Source of the DNA: an uncultured Paraprevotella sp. | Lineage (GTDB): Bacteria > Bacteroidota > Bacteroidia > Bacteroidales > Bacteroidaceae | Assembly: GCA_900546665.1 (NCBI GenBank) | Contig: URDY01000020.1 | Location: 1-54,363 of the forward strand | Length of the DNA: 54,363 nt | Direction: 5' to 3' | Part shown: positions 19,811 through 29,232 of the stretch, piece by piece | How positions within the stretch are numbered: the first letter of the stretch is position 1 | How the letters are laid out: every line of letters begins with the position of its first letter | Made by a program: the position numbers and the translations under genes | The notes under the pieces: generated by a model | Seen by the model: the letters and a program-made list of their open reading frames with translations, nothing else | The model's database searches: none | What the model was told of the DNA's origin: nothing

Positions 19811-21832
19811 CTAATTGAACGTGACGGTTTTTTGTGTCTGATCTGCCAATGTGATCTGTACGGTTTTAAGGTCACTGGATACATTGATGTTTTTTACAGG
19901 GGTCAGTTCTTTCTTGGAGAATTTCTTATCGCCCTTTTTCCAAAGCATCAGTGTGGCGAATACCGTTTCATGGCTGACGTAGCTTTCTGCCATGATTACA
20001 GCACATTTTTCGCTGACAGGATGTAGTCCGGTAGGATATTCCACTTCAGTACGGTTCCATCCATGTAATGGAATCAATGCCAACTGATATTCGTCGTTGC
20101 TGATAATGCGGGCATTGCTGACTTTTTTGGAAGAAAGCTCGCGCAATGGATGACCTGCAATTTCTGGAAGACTGTAATGACCAAGATGAATGTTGGTAGC
20201 GACAGGTGTGCTGACCTTGTCAACTCTCAATACACCATTGGGTAGAGGAATATCGGCCAGTTGGTATTTGATGTCCCTGTTTGTTTCCAGTTCTGCATCG
20301 CGCCTGTAAATGCCGTCTTCAAAACTCTTGAAAGTATAAAGTCTGAGAACTTCCCATTCTCCCTTGCTGTTTTGTGTGGCATAGTTCATGGATACTTCAC
20401 CGTCTTTTCCATCGGCCATCCATGGGAATTCCGTATGATAAGCCAGTTTGTTGTAGTTTTCGGAACTCCTGAACTTCTGCCAGTCGGCTGCTACTGTTTC
20501 ATGACACCAAGAGCGCATTTCGGCACCCCCACAATTGGGATAGTCGGTGATGAGCAGGTTAGTGGCAGGCTGGAATTTGTTATAGACCTGATTCTTCTTG
20601 AATTCACTTTCCCACGGACCATTATTTTCCTTGGCTGTCCAGAACGGATTATCAGCAGGAAGAAGAAGGCTCAAGAAAGCTTTTCCGCACCAGTATACGC
20701 TGCCTCGACAACTGTATATCTGTACGGCCGGGGCAAATGCACCGTAGAAGCCTAGAGTCGGTACATTGTCTTCCAGAAAGTCAGGATTCTGCAGGAACTG
20801 TAACAAGGTTGATGAAGCTATGCGGCGCATCCAGCCATAATTGATGGATGAGTCGTTGGTATATCCGAGAAGAGCGAGAGGAATTACTGCGCCAAAACGG
20901 TAAGGTATGCTCCGGCCCCACATATTCATTTTACCGTCTGCACTGAACATATACGGATAGTTGTCGATGAGATCATGCTGGTTTTTGATGAATTGCTCGG
21001 CATATTCCGGATAAAGGTGTCCATAAGTATGAGCCCAGATAGGACCATACATCTGGAATGCCCACATGCTGTAGTAGTCGTAGGCCGGCGCATCATTGTA
21101 CCATCCTTCGCCGCGATACAGTTTAAGTATGTTTTGCAGGTTTTCAGTCAGTCGTTTTTCGTTGATTTCATATCCTTGTTCTTTAAAGAAACTGAGAATA
21201 AAGACGTTGAAGAACATCCAGTTGGAACCGATTGTCGGTCCGTTACCATAACTTAGCATTGTAGCTGCCAGTTCGTCTTTCTGGGATTGCGTAAGTGGAT
21301 CCCACAGGACATTCTTGGCTGCTTGCAGGGAAATGGCCAAAGCACCGAATTCTACCAGAATCTGGCTGGGACCGCCATTGCGATGGCGGATATAGCTCGG
21401 ACTTTCTGGGTTGATCAGGTTAAGCAGCTGATGACGGTAGTAATCGGCTACTTTGATGTGATTCAAAGTCAGATCAGGATTTTCCCGCAGAAGAGGTGCG
21501 GCTATAAATAAGGTCCGGCAGAATCCTTCCAGTTTGGCAGTAGGAACCTGTCCCTCATTATTAGGATATGTCTTGTCATGCTGTTTGGGGAAATACATCG
21601 GGTCATCCATTGAACTGATGTATGTGAAGGCTCCTTCCAAAAGGTATTCGGCGGCATCTATCCAGCTTTGTCTGGTCATACCGGTATAAGGACTCAACTT
21701 GAAATCCGGTTCAGGGTTAGAGAATGTTTGTGCTATGGAATAGCTCGGTTTGGCAACCTGGGCAGAAATGTGATGGGGAGCACCTAACAATGCGAAGGCA
21801 AAAAGTGCTGCAGCAAAGAATTTCTTTCTCAT
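19811..21832 (-). CDS. Secreted DUF2264 protein (GH154-like), 673 aa
   Basis: Signal peptide through HHISAQ (about residue 25). The N-terminal ~380 residues form the alpha-helical DUF2264 domain, with motifs such as [36 protein letters not shown] and [25 protein letters not shown], typical of an (alpha/alpha) barrel. A beta-rich C-terminal part follows. CAZy has placed DUF2264 proteins in GH154, where beta-glucuronidase activity has been reported; applying that here is inference. It acts outside the cytoplasm, probably on plant or host glycans. It stands alone, convergent with the SDR, with a TATCTTTG promoter box upstream. Confidence 0.85.
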   Translation of the reverse strand: MRKKFFAAALFAFALLGAPHHISAQVAKPSYSIAQTFSNPEPDFKLSPYTGMTRQSWIDAAEYLLEGAFTYISSMDDPMYFPKQHDKTYPNNEGQVPTAKLEGFCRTLFIAAPLLRENPDLTLNHIKVADYYRHQLLNLINPESPSYIRHRNGGPSQILVEFGALAISLQAAKNVLWDPLTQSQKDELAATMLSYGNGPTIGSNWMFFNVFILSFFKEQGYEINEKRLTENLQNILKLYRGEGWYNDAPAYDYYSMWAFQMYGPIWAHTYGHLYPEYAEQFIKNQHDLIDNYPYMFSADGKMNMWGRSIPYRFGAVIPLALLGYTNDSSINYGWMRRIASSTLLQFLQNPDFLEDNVPTLGFYGAFAPAVQIYSCRGSVYWCGKAFLSLLLPADNPFWTAKENNGPWESEFKKNQVYNKFQPATNLLITDYPNCGGAEMRSWCHETVAADWQKFRSSENYNKLAYHTEFPWMADGKDGEVSMNYATQNSKGEWEVLRLYTFKSFEDGIYRRDAELETNRDIKYQLADIPLPNGVLRVDKVSTPVATNIHLGHYSLPEIAGHPLRELSSKKVSNARIISNDEYQLALIPLHGWNRTEVEYPTGLHPVSEKCAVIMAESYVSHETVFATLMLWKKGDKKFSKKELTPVKNINVSSDLKTVQITLADQTQKTVTFN

Positions 21833-21867
21833 AATGTTTTTACATGGTTTAGGTTATAAATTATTTT

Positions 21868-21875
21868 CAAAGATA
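21868..21875 (-). promoter_or_regulatory. Promoter box of the DUF2264 gene
   Basis: Minus-strand TATCTTTG (21875-21868), 35 bp before the ATG. No convincing TTTG lies 19-20 bp upstream. Confidence 0.5.
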
Positions 21876-22003
21876 TAACAAATAAATGAGATATCTAAGA
21901 AAATGATTTTATTTTTTCAGCTTTAAATGGATTGGCTTAATTTTTAAAAATCCATTTCTATATTATAAAATATGTTATATAACAACATTTTTCAATTATA
22001 TAA

Positions 22004-22034
22004 TTTGCGATATAAGAAAAAGTCAGTATCTTTG
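22004..22034 (+). promoter_or_regulatory. Near-consensus promoter in a 474-bp intergenic region
   Basis: TTTG (22004-22007), 19-bp spacer, TATCTTTG (22027-22034): a full match to the Bacteroidetes consensus. Start is predicted near 22041. Confidence 0.75.
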
Positions 22035-22040
22035 CATCGT

Positions 22041-22100
22041 GTTTTTCATAGTATTAGATTTAAGGTTAACAAAGGTTGGGCTCAGCGGAGCCCTTTTTTT
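22041..22100 (+). ncRNA. Candidate small RNA (~60 nt) or terminated leader
   Basis: The stretch between the 22004-22034 promoter and the terminator at 22078-22100 has no credible ORF. Its predicted RNA is an unstructured A/U-rich 5' part containing ATTTAAGGTTAACAAAGG, then a GC stem and a run of seven U. Function is unknown. It might be a free-standing sRNA or a leader attenuated before paaK, whose own promoter box is 165 bp further on. Confidence 0.55.
22078..22100 (+). terminator. Short strong terminator of the candidate RNA
   Basis: GGGCTC-AGCG-GAGCCC followed by TTTTTTT. No protein gene lies upstream on this strand to be terminated. Confidence 0.85.
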
Positions 22101-22263
22101 ATGTCCATACCTTAAAAGAGCGAGTTATGGTAACTGGGATCGGGTTATCTTTTTGGTTCGCTGAGAGCCGGCCGGATCGTTCCCAAAGAAAAGCGATTCA
22201 GTCTAAATAAAATCTATTTGATATTTTTCTTTGCATAAAAGCTACATTCTGTTATAAAATCAC

Positions 22264-22271
22264 TATCTTTG
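22264..22271 (+). promoter_or_regulatory. paaK promoter box
   Basis: TATCTTTG, 35 bp before the paaK ATG. The -33 region (around 22241-22245) shows only a weak TTCTG. The stretch 22101-22263 holds no gene; it has a small hairpin GGTTC-GCTGA-GAGCC near 22159-22173. Confidence 0.55.
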
Positions 22272-22306
22272 GATTAAAATTTAAAATTAACTTAGAATAT
22301 AATATT

Positions 22307-23605
22307 ATGTATCTTCACAAAGAATTAGAAACACTGACACGACAGGAGATAGAGAAATTGCAAATGCAGCGTTTAAGAAAAACATTGGAACGCTGTATGA
22401 ATTCTCCTTTTTACAGACAACGCTTTGCTGAGAACAATCTGACTATTGATTCTATCAAAACCTTAGATGATATTCGTAAAATACCGTTTACGACCAAACA
22501 GGACCTTCGGGATAATTATCCGTTCGGACTTGCCGCTGTTCCTATGGAAGAAGTTGTACGTCTGCATTCTTCAAGTGGTACGACAGGAACGCCTACGGTG
22601 ATTCTGCATACACAACACGATCTGGACGAGTGGGCTAACGCTGTGGCACGTTGTCTGTATATGGTCGGGCTGAGGCCTGGTGATATTTTCCAGAACTCAT
22701 CCGGATATGGTATGTTTACAGGAGGTTTGGGTTTCCAATATGGGGCAGAGCGTCTGGGGATGCTGACTGTACCTGCAGCCGCCGGTAATACAAAACGACA
22801 GATCAAGTTTATTACTGACTTTGGTACAACAGCCTTGCATGCCATTCCGAGTTATGCCGGACGTTTGTATGAAGTGATGGAGGAAATGGGTATTGATCCT
22901 CGCCGTGATACCAAGTTGAGAACCTTGATTATTGGCGCGGAGCCTCATTCCGAGGAGCAGCGTCGGCGTATAGAAGACATGTTGGGTGTGAAAGCCTATA
23001 ATTCTTTCGGTATGTCGGAAATGTGTGGTCCGGGCGTAGCTTTCGAGTGTACGGAACAGAACGGACTGCATATTTGGGAAGACTATTACATAGTGGAGAT
23101 TGTGGATCCTGTTACGTTGGAACCTGTACCAGAAGGTGAGGTGGGAGAGTTGGTGTTGACCACGATCAATAGAGAGGCTATGCCGCTGTTACGCTATCGT
23201 ACACGAGATCTGACCCGTATTCTTCCGGGCGACTGTCCGTGTGGACGCCATCATAAGCGTCTGGATAGAATGAAGGGACGTAGTGATGATATGATGATTC
23301 TTAAGGGAGTCAATATCTTCCCAATACAGATTGAGACGGTGTTGATGCAATTTAAGGAACTGGGTAACGAATATCTCATTACGTTGACTAATGAAGAAGC
23401 CAATGACCTGATGACGGTAGAAGTGGAATTAAAGGAATTTTGTGATGATTATCCTCACTTGCAGGCGCTTACCAAAGAGATTACCAGACAGTTGAAAGAT
23501 GAGATCCTGCTTACTCCTCTTGTGAGACTGGTACCAAAGGGTACATTGCCGCAACAGGAAGGTAAGGCCGTGAGAGTAAGGGATTTGCGTAAGACATTAA
23601 TATAA
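22307..23605 (+). CDS. paaK: Phenylacetate-CoA ligase family protein, 432 aa
   Basis: Adenylate-forming enzyme that activates an aryl acid with ATP and CoA. The AMP/phosphate loop SSSGTTGTPT is at 88-97, followed by YGMFTGGLGFQYGAE, the adenine motif NSFGMSEMCGPGVAFEC, and the hinge/C-lobe with RSDDMMILKGVNIFP, which holds the conformational hinge and catalytic region. Length is normal. The ACT protein follows after 14 nt, a pairing common in gut anaerobes. There it is associated with salvage of aryl acids from aromatic amino-acid fermentation. The indolepyruvate oxidoreductase genes often linked to it are not seen here. Phenylacetate as the substrate is an assumption. Confidence 0.9.
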   Translation: MYLHKELETLTRQEIEKLQMQRLRKTLERCMNSPFYRQRFAENNLTIDSIKTLDDIRKIPFTTKQDLRDNYPFGLAAVPMEEVVRLHSSSGTTGTPTVILHTQHDLDEWANAVARCLYMVGLRPGDIFQNSSGYGMFTGGLGFQYGAERLGMLTVPAAAGNTKRQIKFITDFGTTALHAIPSYAGRLYEVMEEMGIDPRRDTKLRTLIIGAEPHSEEQRRRIEDMLGVKAYNSFGMSEMCGPGVAFECTEQNGLHIWEDYYIVEIVDPVTLEPVPEGEVGELVLTTINREAMPLLRYRTRDLTRILPGDCPCGRHHKRLDRMKGRSDDMMILKGVNIFPIQIETVLMQFKELGNEYLITLTNEEANDLMTVEVELKEFCDDYPHLQALTKEITRQLKDEILLTPLVRLVPKGTLPQQEGKAVRVRDLRKTLI

Positions 23606-23619
23606 AAGTATCAATTATT

Positions 23620-24048
23620 ATGACTGTACATCAAATATCAATTTTTGTAGAAAACAAATCAGGCACCTTGCTGAAGGTTCTCGAACTGTTCAAGGATGCC
23701 CGTATACAGCTTATAGCTTCTACTATTTCAGATACAGTAGAGTATGGCATTTACCGTATTATATGTTCAGAACCACAGCGTGCTTATGAAGTGCTGAAAG
23801 CAGCAGGAATATCTTCTAATCTGTCAGAGGTGTTTGCCATAACTCTGGACAATCAGCCCGGACGTGCAGCAGATGCCGTACGGCATATCAGTGAAGCTGG
23901 TGTAGCCATTTCCTATTTGTATTCTTTCCTTTTAGGAGGAAAAGGGATTCTGGTTTTCCGGACGGATGATCCGGAACGTACCAAAGCGGTGATAGAAGAA
24001 AAAAATCTGGCTTCTTTAGACGATGAGGCTCTTCTGTCGCTGGTATAG
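23620..24048 (+). CDS. Tandem ACT-domain protein, 142 aa
   Basis: Two ACT-like units in one short protein: MTVHQISIFVENKSGTLLKV at the start and a second unit from FAITLDNQPGRAADAVRHIS. Such proteins usually bind amino acids. It sits 14 nt behind the aryl-CoA ligase in the same operon, so sensing of an aromatic amino acid is a reasonable inference, not shown. A terminator follows 83 nt after the stop. Confidence 0.88.
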   Translation: MTVHQISIFVENKSGTLLKVLELFKDARIQLIASTISDTVEYGIYRIICSEPQRAYEVLKAAGISSNLSEVFAITLDNQPGRAADAVRHISEAGVAISYLYSFLLGGKGILVFRTDDPERTKAVIEEKNLASLDDEALLSLV

Positions 24049-24130
24049 CAAAGAAAAGTGAAATATATTTGCAGATTCCTTTCTCTGCAGACAGCGGTCT
24101 GTTAGTGAGATAGGATTAGTTTATATGAGA

Positions 24131-24187
24131 AAGCATTCTTTTGCGTGCCCCGGATAGTAAGACAAGGGGCTTTGCAGAAGAATGCTT
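24131..24187 (+). terminator. Terminator after the paaK/ACT operon
   Basis: Outer stem AAGCATTCTT (24131-24140) with AAGAATGCTT (24178-24187) enclosing an inner GCCCC...GGGGC stem, then TGTATTTTAT. Confidence 0.75.
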
Positions 24188-24210
24188 GTATTTTATCATT
24201 CAATTTATTT

Positions 24211-26151
24211 TCAACGTACAATCTTTACTCTGAAAATAAATTTGACGAGATAGGACTTTCCGTTGTGGGTGTATCGTAAACCTTGTCTGATGGCGTAGGT
24301 TTGGCCGATGGAAGCATGAGCCGGATATTGACCTATATTGAATGAGAAATTGTCACTTTGAAATTCCGAGTAGATGACAGACGAACCACCGTAGTAGACA
24401 ACACGTCCTGCTGCGTCAAACCAATGTCCGTATCCGTTGGCTGTATTATTCGTCGTAAGATTTCCATCTGGATCAATACCAACGAACTCTACCGTCTTAT
24501 CTGCTAATCCTTTCTTTATCTCGCTCAAGCTTAATCCGAGTGCCTGACAGACTTCTTCTATATTGTTGATGGAGAAGGATACGTATCCGTGGTTATATGC
24601 ATCGTATGGCAGTTCCACGTCATAGGCGAGCGTTTGGTCGTGTCGTTCATAATCCTCGTCGAATGAAAATTCGCCATAGAGATCTGTATTTTCGAATGAA
24701 ACCTGATAAGGCCATTGTTCATCGTTGGCAGCGTTATCATCCCAAGGGTGACGCCAGTGTTGTTGCGGGGCGCCGCAGACTACAAACCATAAACCTTCAC
24801 AATTTTCGGGTACGGTCAGTTGGGCTGTGCCTTCATTGTCCGATTCCATTTCGCCATAGGTTCTGGTTCCGTCAGCAGAAAGTGCCACAAATCCGTATCG
24901 CCATCCTGCTTTGTCCGTATTGATGGCTCTGTAGCCTTTGGTTCCGGCGATTCCTTTGAATTGTGCTTTGACAACTGTACCTGTTTCTGCACGGTTCATC
25001 TTGATGATGTTATAGCCGTAGTTTTGCGGACACCAGGCAGAATCAGGTTGCCAGTATCCTTCATTATTCTTATGCAATCTGCTTTGTTGGGCACCTATGT
25101 AATTTCTGCCTCTTTCTCTGAGGGCTGGAATATCCCAAGTGACAAAGCGTACTGCCCGGTCATACATTTCATCATTCAGTTGGCTTTGAGTAATGTTGGT
25201 TAGCCTTTTGTATGCTTCAATTGGGTCTTCCGGCTTGACTGCATTACGCCACAATTTACCGATAAAATCTTCACCATGCAAATAGCACCAATAGTCCTGA
25301 TCGAAAAAGAAATCATAGCGTGGCGTTTCGTGCAGGGGATTATAAAATGTCATTTTACAATAGTTGGGAAAACGATAGTCGGTGAATTGTAATTCCGGAT
25401 ACGCTTTGAACGCTTGCCATTGGGCGCAGGACTCCCAATAGGCACAGCCGCCGCTGGCGTTTTCTCCAAAGCCATATCTGAAACCGTGGTCCAGACCATT
25501 GTCGCATGAAGTCTGGTATTGGAAACTGTGGCCTATTTCATGAGCAATGGTATGTCCTACTGGTTTACAGGTACTGGGGTTGACCCATAGGGCGCCAATG
25601 ACATCATCATAGCCTGAACCTGTAGCCAGCCATTCTGTCTGATATTTCAGATAGATTTCCATTTTGTATTTGTCGGTCTTGGATTCGCCGGGAATAACAA
25701 AACCCAGTTTGTCTGAATATAGTTCAAAGAAACTTTCTGCCTTTTCGAGCAGGTCGTCAATGTCTACCTGATAGTCAGAAGGAGCCTTGGAAGGATCGTT
25801 GCCAAATCCCGGTTCCCAGAAAACAATGAAATGGCGTGATTCCTTGCTTCTGTTCCAGCACCAGTTGCTTTGTTCAGAATTAAAATCATTTGATTTAAGT
25901 TCGTTGGGAATGTAAATATTTGCACCGAGATCATCAAAAGTGATGTATTGGATTGATTTGTAGGTGTGGTAACGTTGGCTTCCGTCGGAGAAGAGTATCT
26001 TGAAACGTGTTTTGTTAGCTTCGATACTGTCGATAAGAGTGGCATCATATTTTTGTCTGTTGTTGTCAGTTCCTACGATCCACATATCCTGTTGGGCATA
26101 AGAACTGGCAGCTATCGCTGACCATAATAAGAAATTGTATAGTCTTTTCAT
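24211..26151 (-). CDS. Secreted HEIGH-motif protein, DUF6055/DUF4859-like, 646 aa
   Basis: Signal peptide MKRLYNFLLWSAIAASSYA. A short N-terminal module (to about residue 75) ends in YKSIQYITFDD. The central domain resembles DUF6055, with HEIGH at 204-208 and YWESCAQWQ ~35 residues later, an arrangement like a zincin metallopeptidase and its third ligand. The C-terminal ~110 residues (from about VEFVG upstream to SYLVKFIFRVKIV) look like DUF4859. It is probably a secreted peptidase or glycan-associated protein. The ATG at 26151 is chosen over 26163 because it gives an ATGA overlap with the preceding gene, implying translational coupling. Activity is unproven. Confidence 0.75.
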   Translation of the reverse strand: MKRLYNFLLWSAIAASSYAQQDMWIVGTDNNRQKYDATLIDSIEANKTRFKILFSDGSQRYHTYKSIQYITFDDLGANIYIPNELKSNDFNSEQSNWCWNRSKESRHFIVFWEPGFGNDPSKAPSDYQVDIDDLLEKAESFFELYSDKLGFVIPGESKTDKYKMEIYLKYQTEWLATGSGYDDVIGALWVNPSTCKPVGHTIAHEIGHSFQYQTSCDNGLDHGFRYGFGENASGGCAYWESCAQWQAFKAYPELQFTDYRFPNYCKMTFYNPLHETPRYDFFFDQDYWCYLHGEDFIGKLWRNAVKPEDPIEAYKRLTNITQSQLNDEMYDRAVRFVTWDIPALRERGRNYIGAQQSRLHKNNEGYWQPDSAWCPQNYGYNIIKMNRAETGTVVKAQFKGIAGTKGYRAINTDKAGWRYGFVALSADGTRTYGEMESDNEGTAQLTVPENCEGLWFVVCGAPQQHWRHPWDDNAANDEQWPYQVSFENTDLYGEFSFDEDYERHDQTLAYDVELPYDAYNHGYVSFSINNIEEVCQALGLSLSEIKKGLADKTVEFVGIDPDGNLTTNNTANGYGHWFDAAGRVVYYGGSSVIYSEFQSDNFSFNIGQYPAHASIGQTYAIRQGLRYTHNGKSYLVKFIFRVKIVR

Positions 26152-26606
26152 GGTTTTTTCCATTTAATGCTTTGGTTACCAACTTTTAAAATATAGATTC
26201 CGGGTATGAGTGAAGATATATTCAAATCCATATATTCTTCTTCCACGGATACAGGGACCAGACAAGCTTTTCCGTCAGTAGTGAATATACCGACGGATGA
26301 GTCCTTTTCAGGTTTGCTGACGCGTAGGGTTTGATTATCGGTTAGACTTACACGGAGTGGGGGAAGCTGCAGTTCTTTTATTCCGACGCTTTCCTGAGTA
26401 TAGAATTTCTTGATATCGGTGAATGCAAATGCATCTTCCTGCAACCACATCTGCCCGTCGATAAATCTGATGATCAGATCGTCTTCCGCTATTGTGTATA
26501 CAAAATGGCTGCCATTTTTCAATTCAACTACAATGTCTTTGGCTTTAATGCCTTGTGGAGACATAAGGATTGTAGCCAGCAAGCTGTAAATAAAAAGTTT
26601 TTTCAT
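26148..26606 (-). CDS. Small secreted protein with T9SS-tail-like C-terminus, 152 aa
   Basis: Signal peptide MKKLFIYSLLATILMSPQGIKA. An N-terminal segment (DIVVELKNGSHFVYTIAEDD...FTDIKKFYT) resembles the N-terminal module of the protein encoded next. The C-terminal ~70 residues end in NISSLIPGIYILKVGNQSIK, very like the beta-strand tail of type IX secretion sorting domains (LxxGxYxxxV pattern). The start at 26606 is preferred; an upstream in-frame ATG at 26696 would add 30 residues ahead of the signal peptide. The 4-nt overlap with the HEIGH protein gene suggests the two are made together. Confidence 0.7.
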   Translation of the reverse strand: MKKLFIYSLLATILMSPQGIKAKDIVVELKNGSHFVYTIAEDDLIIRFIDGQMWLQEDAFAFTDIKKFYTQESVGIKELQLPPLRVSLTDNQTLRVSKPEKDSSVGIFTTDGKACLVPVSVEEEYMDLNISSLIPGIYILKVGNQSIKWKKP

Positions 26607-26645
26607 AATAATAGAAAAGTTTCGTAGTGTCAATATGAACAAAGA

Positions 26646-26686
26646 CAAAAGCCGTTGTCTGTATTGAAAGGAGACAACGGCTTTTG
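26646..26686 (-). terminator. Terminator of the ara-tkt-rpiB unit
   Basis: Perfect 15-bp stem (26646-26660 with 26672-26686), located 24 nt past the rpiB stop. The following minus-strand bases TCTTTGTTC are only moderately T-rich. Confidence 0.75.
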
Positions 26687-26709
26687 ATAGTATCATGTGG
26701 ATAGAGTCG

Positions 26710-27150
26710 TTACTTTACCGGCATTTTATCAATGCGTTTCTGATGACGACCGCCTTCAAAATCGGTTGCGAAGAACTCATCCATGATTTTACGTGCCATG
26801 TCTGTGTCGATAAAACGACCCGGCATAACCAACACATTGGCATTGTTATGCTGACGGCACAAGTGAGCTATTTCGGGAATCCAGCTTAAACCGGCTCTGA
26901 TACCCTGATGCTTGTTGAGGGTCATGCTGATACCTTCACCGCTGCCACAGATGGCAATACCCGGATAGCATTCACCGTTTTCTACAGCCAACGCAAGTGG
27001 GTGTGCAAAGTCAGCATAATCACAGCTTGCTTCAGAATCTGTTCCGAAATCCTTGTAGGCATAACCTTTTTCTGTAAGGTATTCCTTTACAAACTGCTTT
27101 AAGGCATATCCGGCGTGATCAGACGCCAGACCAACGACTTTCACTTCCAT
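26710..27150 (-). CDS. rpiB: Ribose-5-phosphate isomerase B, 146 aa
   Basis: Interconverts ribulose-5-phosphate and ribose-5-phosphate in the non-oxidative pentose phosphate pathway. The RpiB/LacAB fold is recognised by ASDHAGYALK (Asp11 and His12 binding substrate), Cys68 in AICGSGEGIS (catalytic base) and GIRAGL. Length matches the family. Its start shares one base with the tkt stop (TAATG), so translation is coupled. It closes the arabinose/pentose phosphate gene set. Activity on allose phosphate is a known alternative for RpiB proteins, but the context supports pentose. Confidence 0.95.
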   Translation of the reverse strand: MEVKVVGLASDHAGYALKQFVKEYLTEKGYAYKDFGTDSEASCDYADFAHPLALAVENGECYPGIAICGSGEGISMTLNKHQGIRAGLSWIPEIAHLCRQHNNANVLVMPGRFIDTDMARKIMDEFFATDFEGGRHQKRIDKMPVK

Positions 27151-29165
27151 TAGAACATGGCTTTTACCTGGTTGTAAACATTCTGGGCTGTGAAGCCAAG
27201 CTTCTCATCAAGTACCTTGTAAGGTGCAGAGAAACCGAAGCTCTCAAGACCAAATACTTTACCATTGGCACCAACCAATCCCTGGAGGTTTACAGGAAGA
27301 CCTGCTGTCAGACCGAAGATCTTGGCACCGGCTGGCAGGATGCTTTCCTGATATTCTGCGCTCTGGCTGCGGAACAAGCCTTCAGAAGGACAGCTTACGA
27401 TGCGTACTTTCAATCCATCGTTACGCAACAATGCTGCACCTGCTACCAGAGTAGATACTTCTGAACCGGAAGCAACGAGGATAACATCAGGATTCTCGTC
27501 AGAACCAGCTACGATATATGCACCCTTGGCTGCCTGGCTGTAATCGTTTCCGGCCGGTAACATTTCGATGTTCTGGCGTGAAAGGATAAGTGCAGACGGA
27601 GTATCTGTATTTTCCATAGCGAGCTTCCAGCAGGTTGTTGTTTCTTCTGCATCAGCCGGACGAAGAACTAACATAGAGTTCTGGCCATGATGGTTTTTCA
27701 GTTTCTCCATCAGACGGATCTGAGCTTCCTGTTCAACAGGTTCGTGAGTAGGTCCATCTTCACCAACGCGGAACGCATCATGAGTCCAGATGAACTTCAC
27801 AGGAATCTGCATCAATGCAGCCAGACGTACAGCCGGTTTCATATAGTCTGAGAATACAAAGAATGTACCACATGCTGCAATTACACCACCATGAAGCATC
27901 ATACCGATACAGCAGCATGCCATTGTCAATTCTGCTACACCAGCCTGGAAGAAGGCGCCACTGAAGTCGCCTGAAGTGAATGCATGAGTCTTTTTCAGGA
28001 ATCCGTCAGTCTTGTCTGAGTTAGACAGGTCGGCAGATGCGCAGATCATGTTAGGAACTTGTTCTGCAAGAGTGCTCAATACAGTGGCTGAAGCGTTACG
28101 GGTAGCGTCATTGGCTTTCTGCTGAATAGAAGCCCAGTCTACCTTAGGAGCGGCACCGCTGAACCATTCGTCGAGTTGTGCAGCCTTTTCAGGATTGGCA
28201 GCAGCCCATGCCTTTTCTTCTTCGTAACGTGCAGCTACAATGCCTTTGAGTTCTTCGGCACGATTAGCGTAAAGTTCCTTAACATCGTCGAAAATGACAA
28301 ACGGATTTTCAGGATCTGCTCCCAGATTGATCATGGTGTTCTTGTATGCGTCTCCACCCAATGGTGCACCGTGAGTCTTGCAATTATGCTCGTAAGAAGA
28401 ATTATCATCCTTACGTGCACCCTTACCCATGATACATTTACCGATGATAAGTGTAGGACGTTTCTCTTCTGCTTTTGCAGCCTTGAGAGCCTCGCGGATC
28501 TGCTCGCAGTCGTTACCGTTGATTTCGATAACGTTCCATCCCCATGCACGGTACTTCATGGCTGTGTCTTCTGTGATAACATCTTTAGTCTCTGTAGAGA
28601 GCTGGATGTCATTAGAGTCATAGAACATGACCAGGTTGTTCAGACCAAGGTGTCCGGCAATACGACCGCTACCCTGAGAAATTTCTTCCTGAATACCGCC
28701 GTCTGAGATGTAAGCATAAATTGTTTCCTTTTCGAACGTAGGATTACCGGTACGTGCAGCAAGGAACTTGGCAGCAATGGCAGCACCTACGGCAAATACA
28801 TGGCCTTGTCCGAGTGGGCCGGATGTATTTTCAATACCACGCATAACGTCTACTTCTGGATGGCCCGGAGTAGGAGAGCCCCATTGACGCAACTGCTTCA
28901 ATTCATCAAGAGTGAATTTACCGATCAGAGCCAACTGTGAATAGAGCATAGGTGCCATGTGACCGGGATCAAGGAAGAAACGGTCACGACCAGCCCATTT
29001 GGGATTTGACGGATCGTACTGCAAGAATTCTGAATACAACACGTTGATGAAATCTGCACCACCCATGGCGCCTCCGGGATGTCCGGATTTTGCTTTTTCA
29101 ACCATTGAAGCAGCCAATATACGGATATTGTCGGCTGCGTGGTTCATTACTTGTTTGCTGTTCAT
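27150..29165 (-). CDS. tkt: Transketolase, 671 aa
   Basis: Thiamine-diphosphate enzyme moving two-carbon units between sugar phosphates. The N-terminal TPP domain has HPGGAMG, GPLGQG and a TPP/metal motif in which the usual GDG is SDG (YISDGGIQEE ... NNLVMFYDSN). The Pyr domain has FKxTHDA-type WTHDAFRVGEDGPTHEPVEQ, and a C-terminal domain follows. Single-chain length is normal. It lies between araB and rpiB, so the products of arabinose breakdown enter the pentose phosphate pathway without leaving the operon. A hairpin in the 67-bp gap before it may modulate its level relative to araB. Confidence 0.95.
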   Translation of the reverse strand: MNSKQVMNHAADNIRILAASMVEKAKSGHPGGAMGGADFINVLYSEFLQYDPSNPKWAGRDRFFLDPGHMAPMLYSQLALIGKFTLDELKQLRQWGSPTPGHPEVDVMRGIENTSGPLGQGHVFAVGAAIAAKFLAARTGNPTFEKETIYAYISDGGIQEEISQGSGRIAGHLGLNNLVMFYDSNDIQLSTETKDVITEDTAMKYRAWGWNVIEINGNDCEQIREALKAAKAEEKRPTLIIGKCIMGKGARKDDNSSYEHNCKTHGAPLGGDAYKNTMINLGADPENPFVIFDDVKELYANRAEELKGIVAARYEEEKAWAAANPEKAAQLDEWFSGAAPKVDWASIQQKANDATRNASATVLSTLAEQVPNMICASADLSNSDKTDGFLKKTHAFTSGDFSGAFFQAGVAELTMACCCIGMMLHGGVIAACGTFFVFSDYMKPAVRLAALMQIPVKFIWTHDAFRVGEDGPTHEPVEQEAQIRLMEKLKNHHGQNSMLVLRPADAEETTTCWKLAMENTDTPSALILSRQNIEMLPAGNDYSQAAKGAYIVAGSDENPDVILVASGSEVSTLVAGAALLRNDGLKVRIVSCPSEGLFRSQSAEYQESILPAGAKIFGLTAGLPVNLQGLVGANGKVFGLESFGFSAPYKVLDEKLGFTAQNVYNQVKAMF

Positions 29166-29199
29166 ATTGAATTTTGATAAATAGTTTTATTGTGAAATA

Positions 29200-29221
29200 A
29201 GGCAGATTGCAAAATCTGCCT
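29200..29221 (-). terminator. Intercistronic hairpin between araB and tkt
   Basis: AGGCAGATT (29200-29208) pairs with AATCTGCCT (29213-29221) around a four-base loop. On the minus strand it is followed by TATTTCAC, not a real T-tract, so a leaky terminator or an mRNA-stabilising hairpin is more likely than a full stop. Confidence 0.55.
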
Positions 29222-29232
29222 GTATTGTGCTT

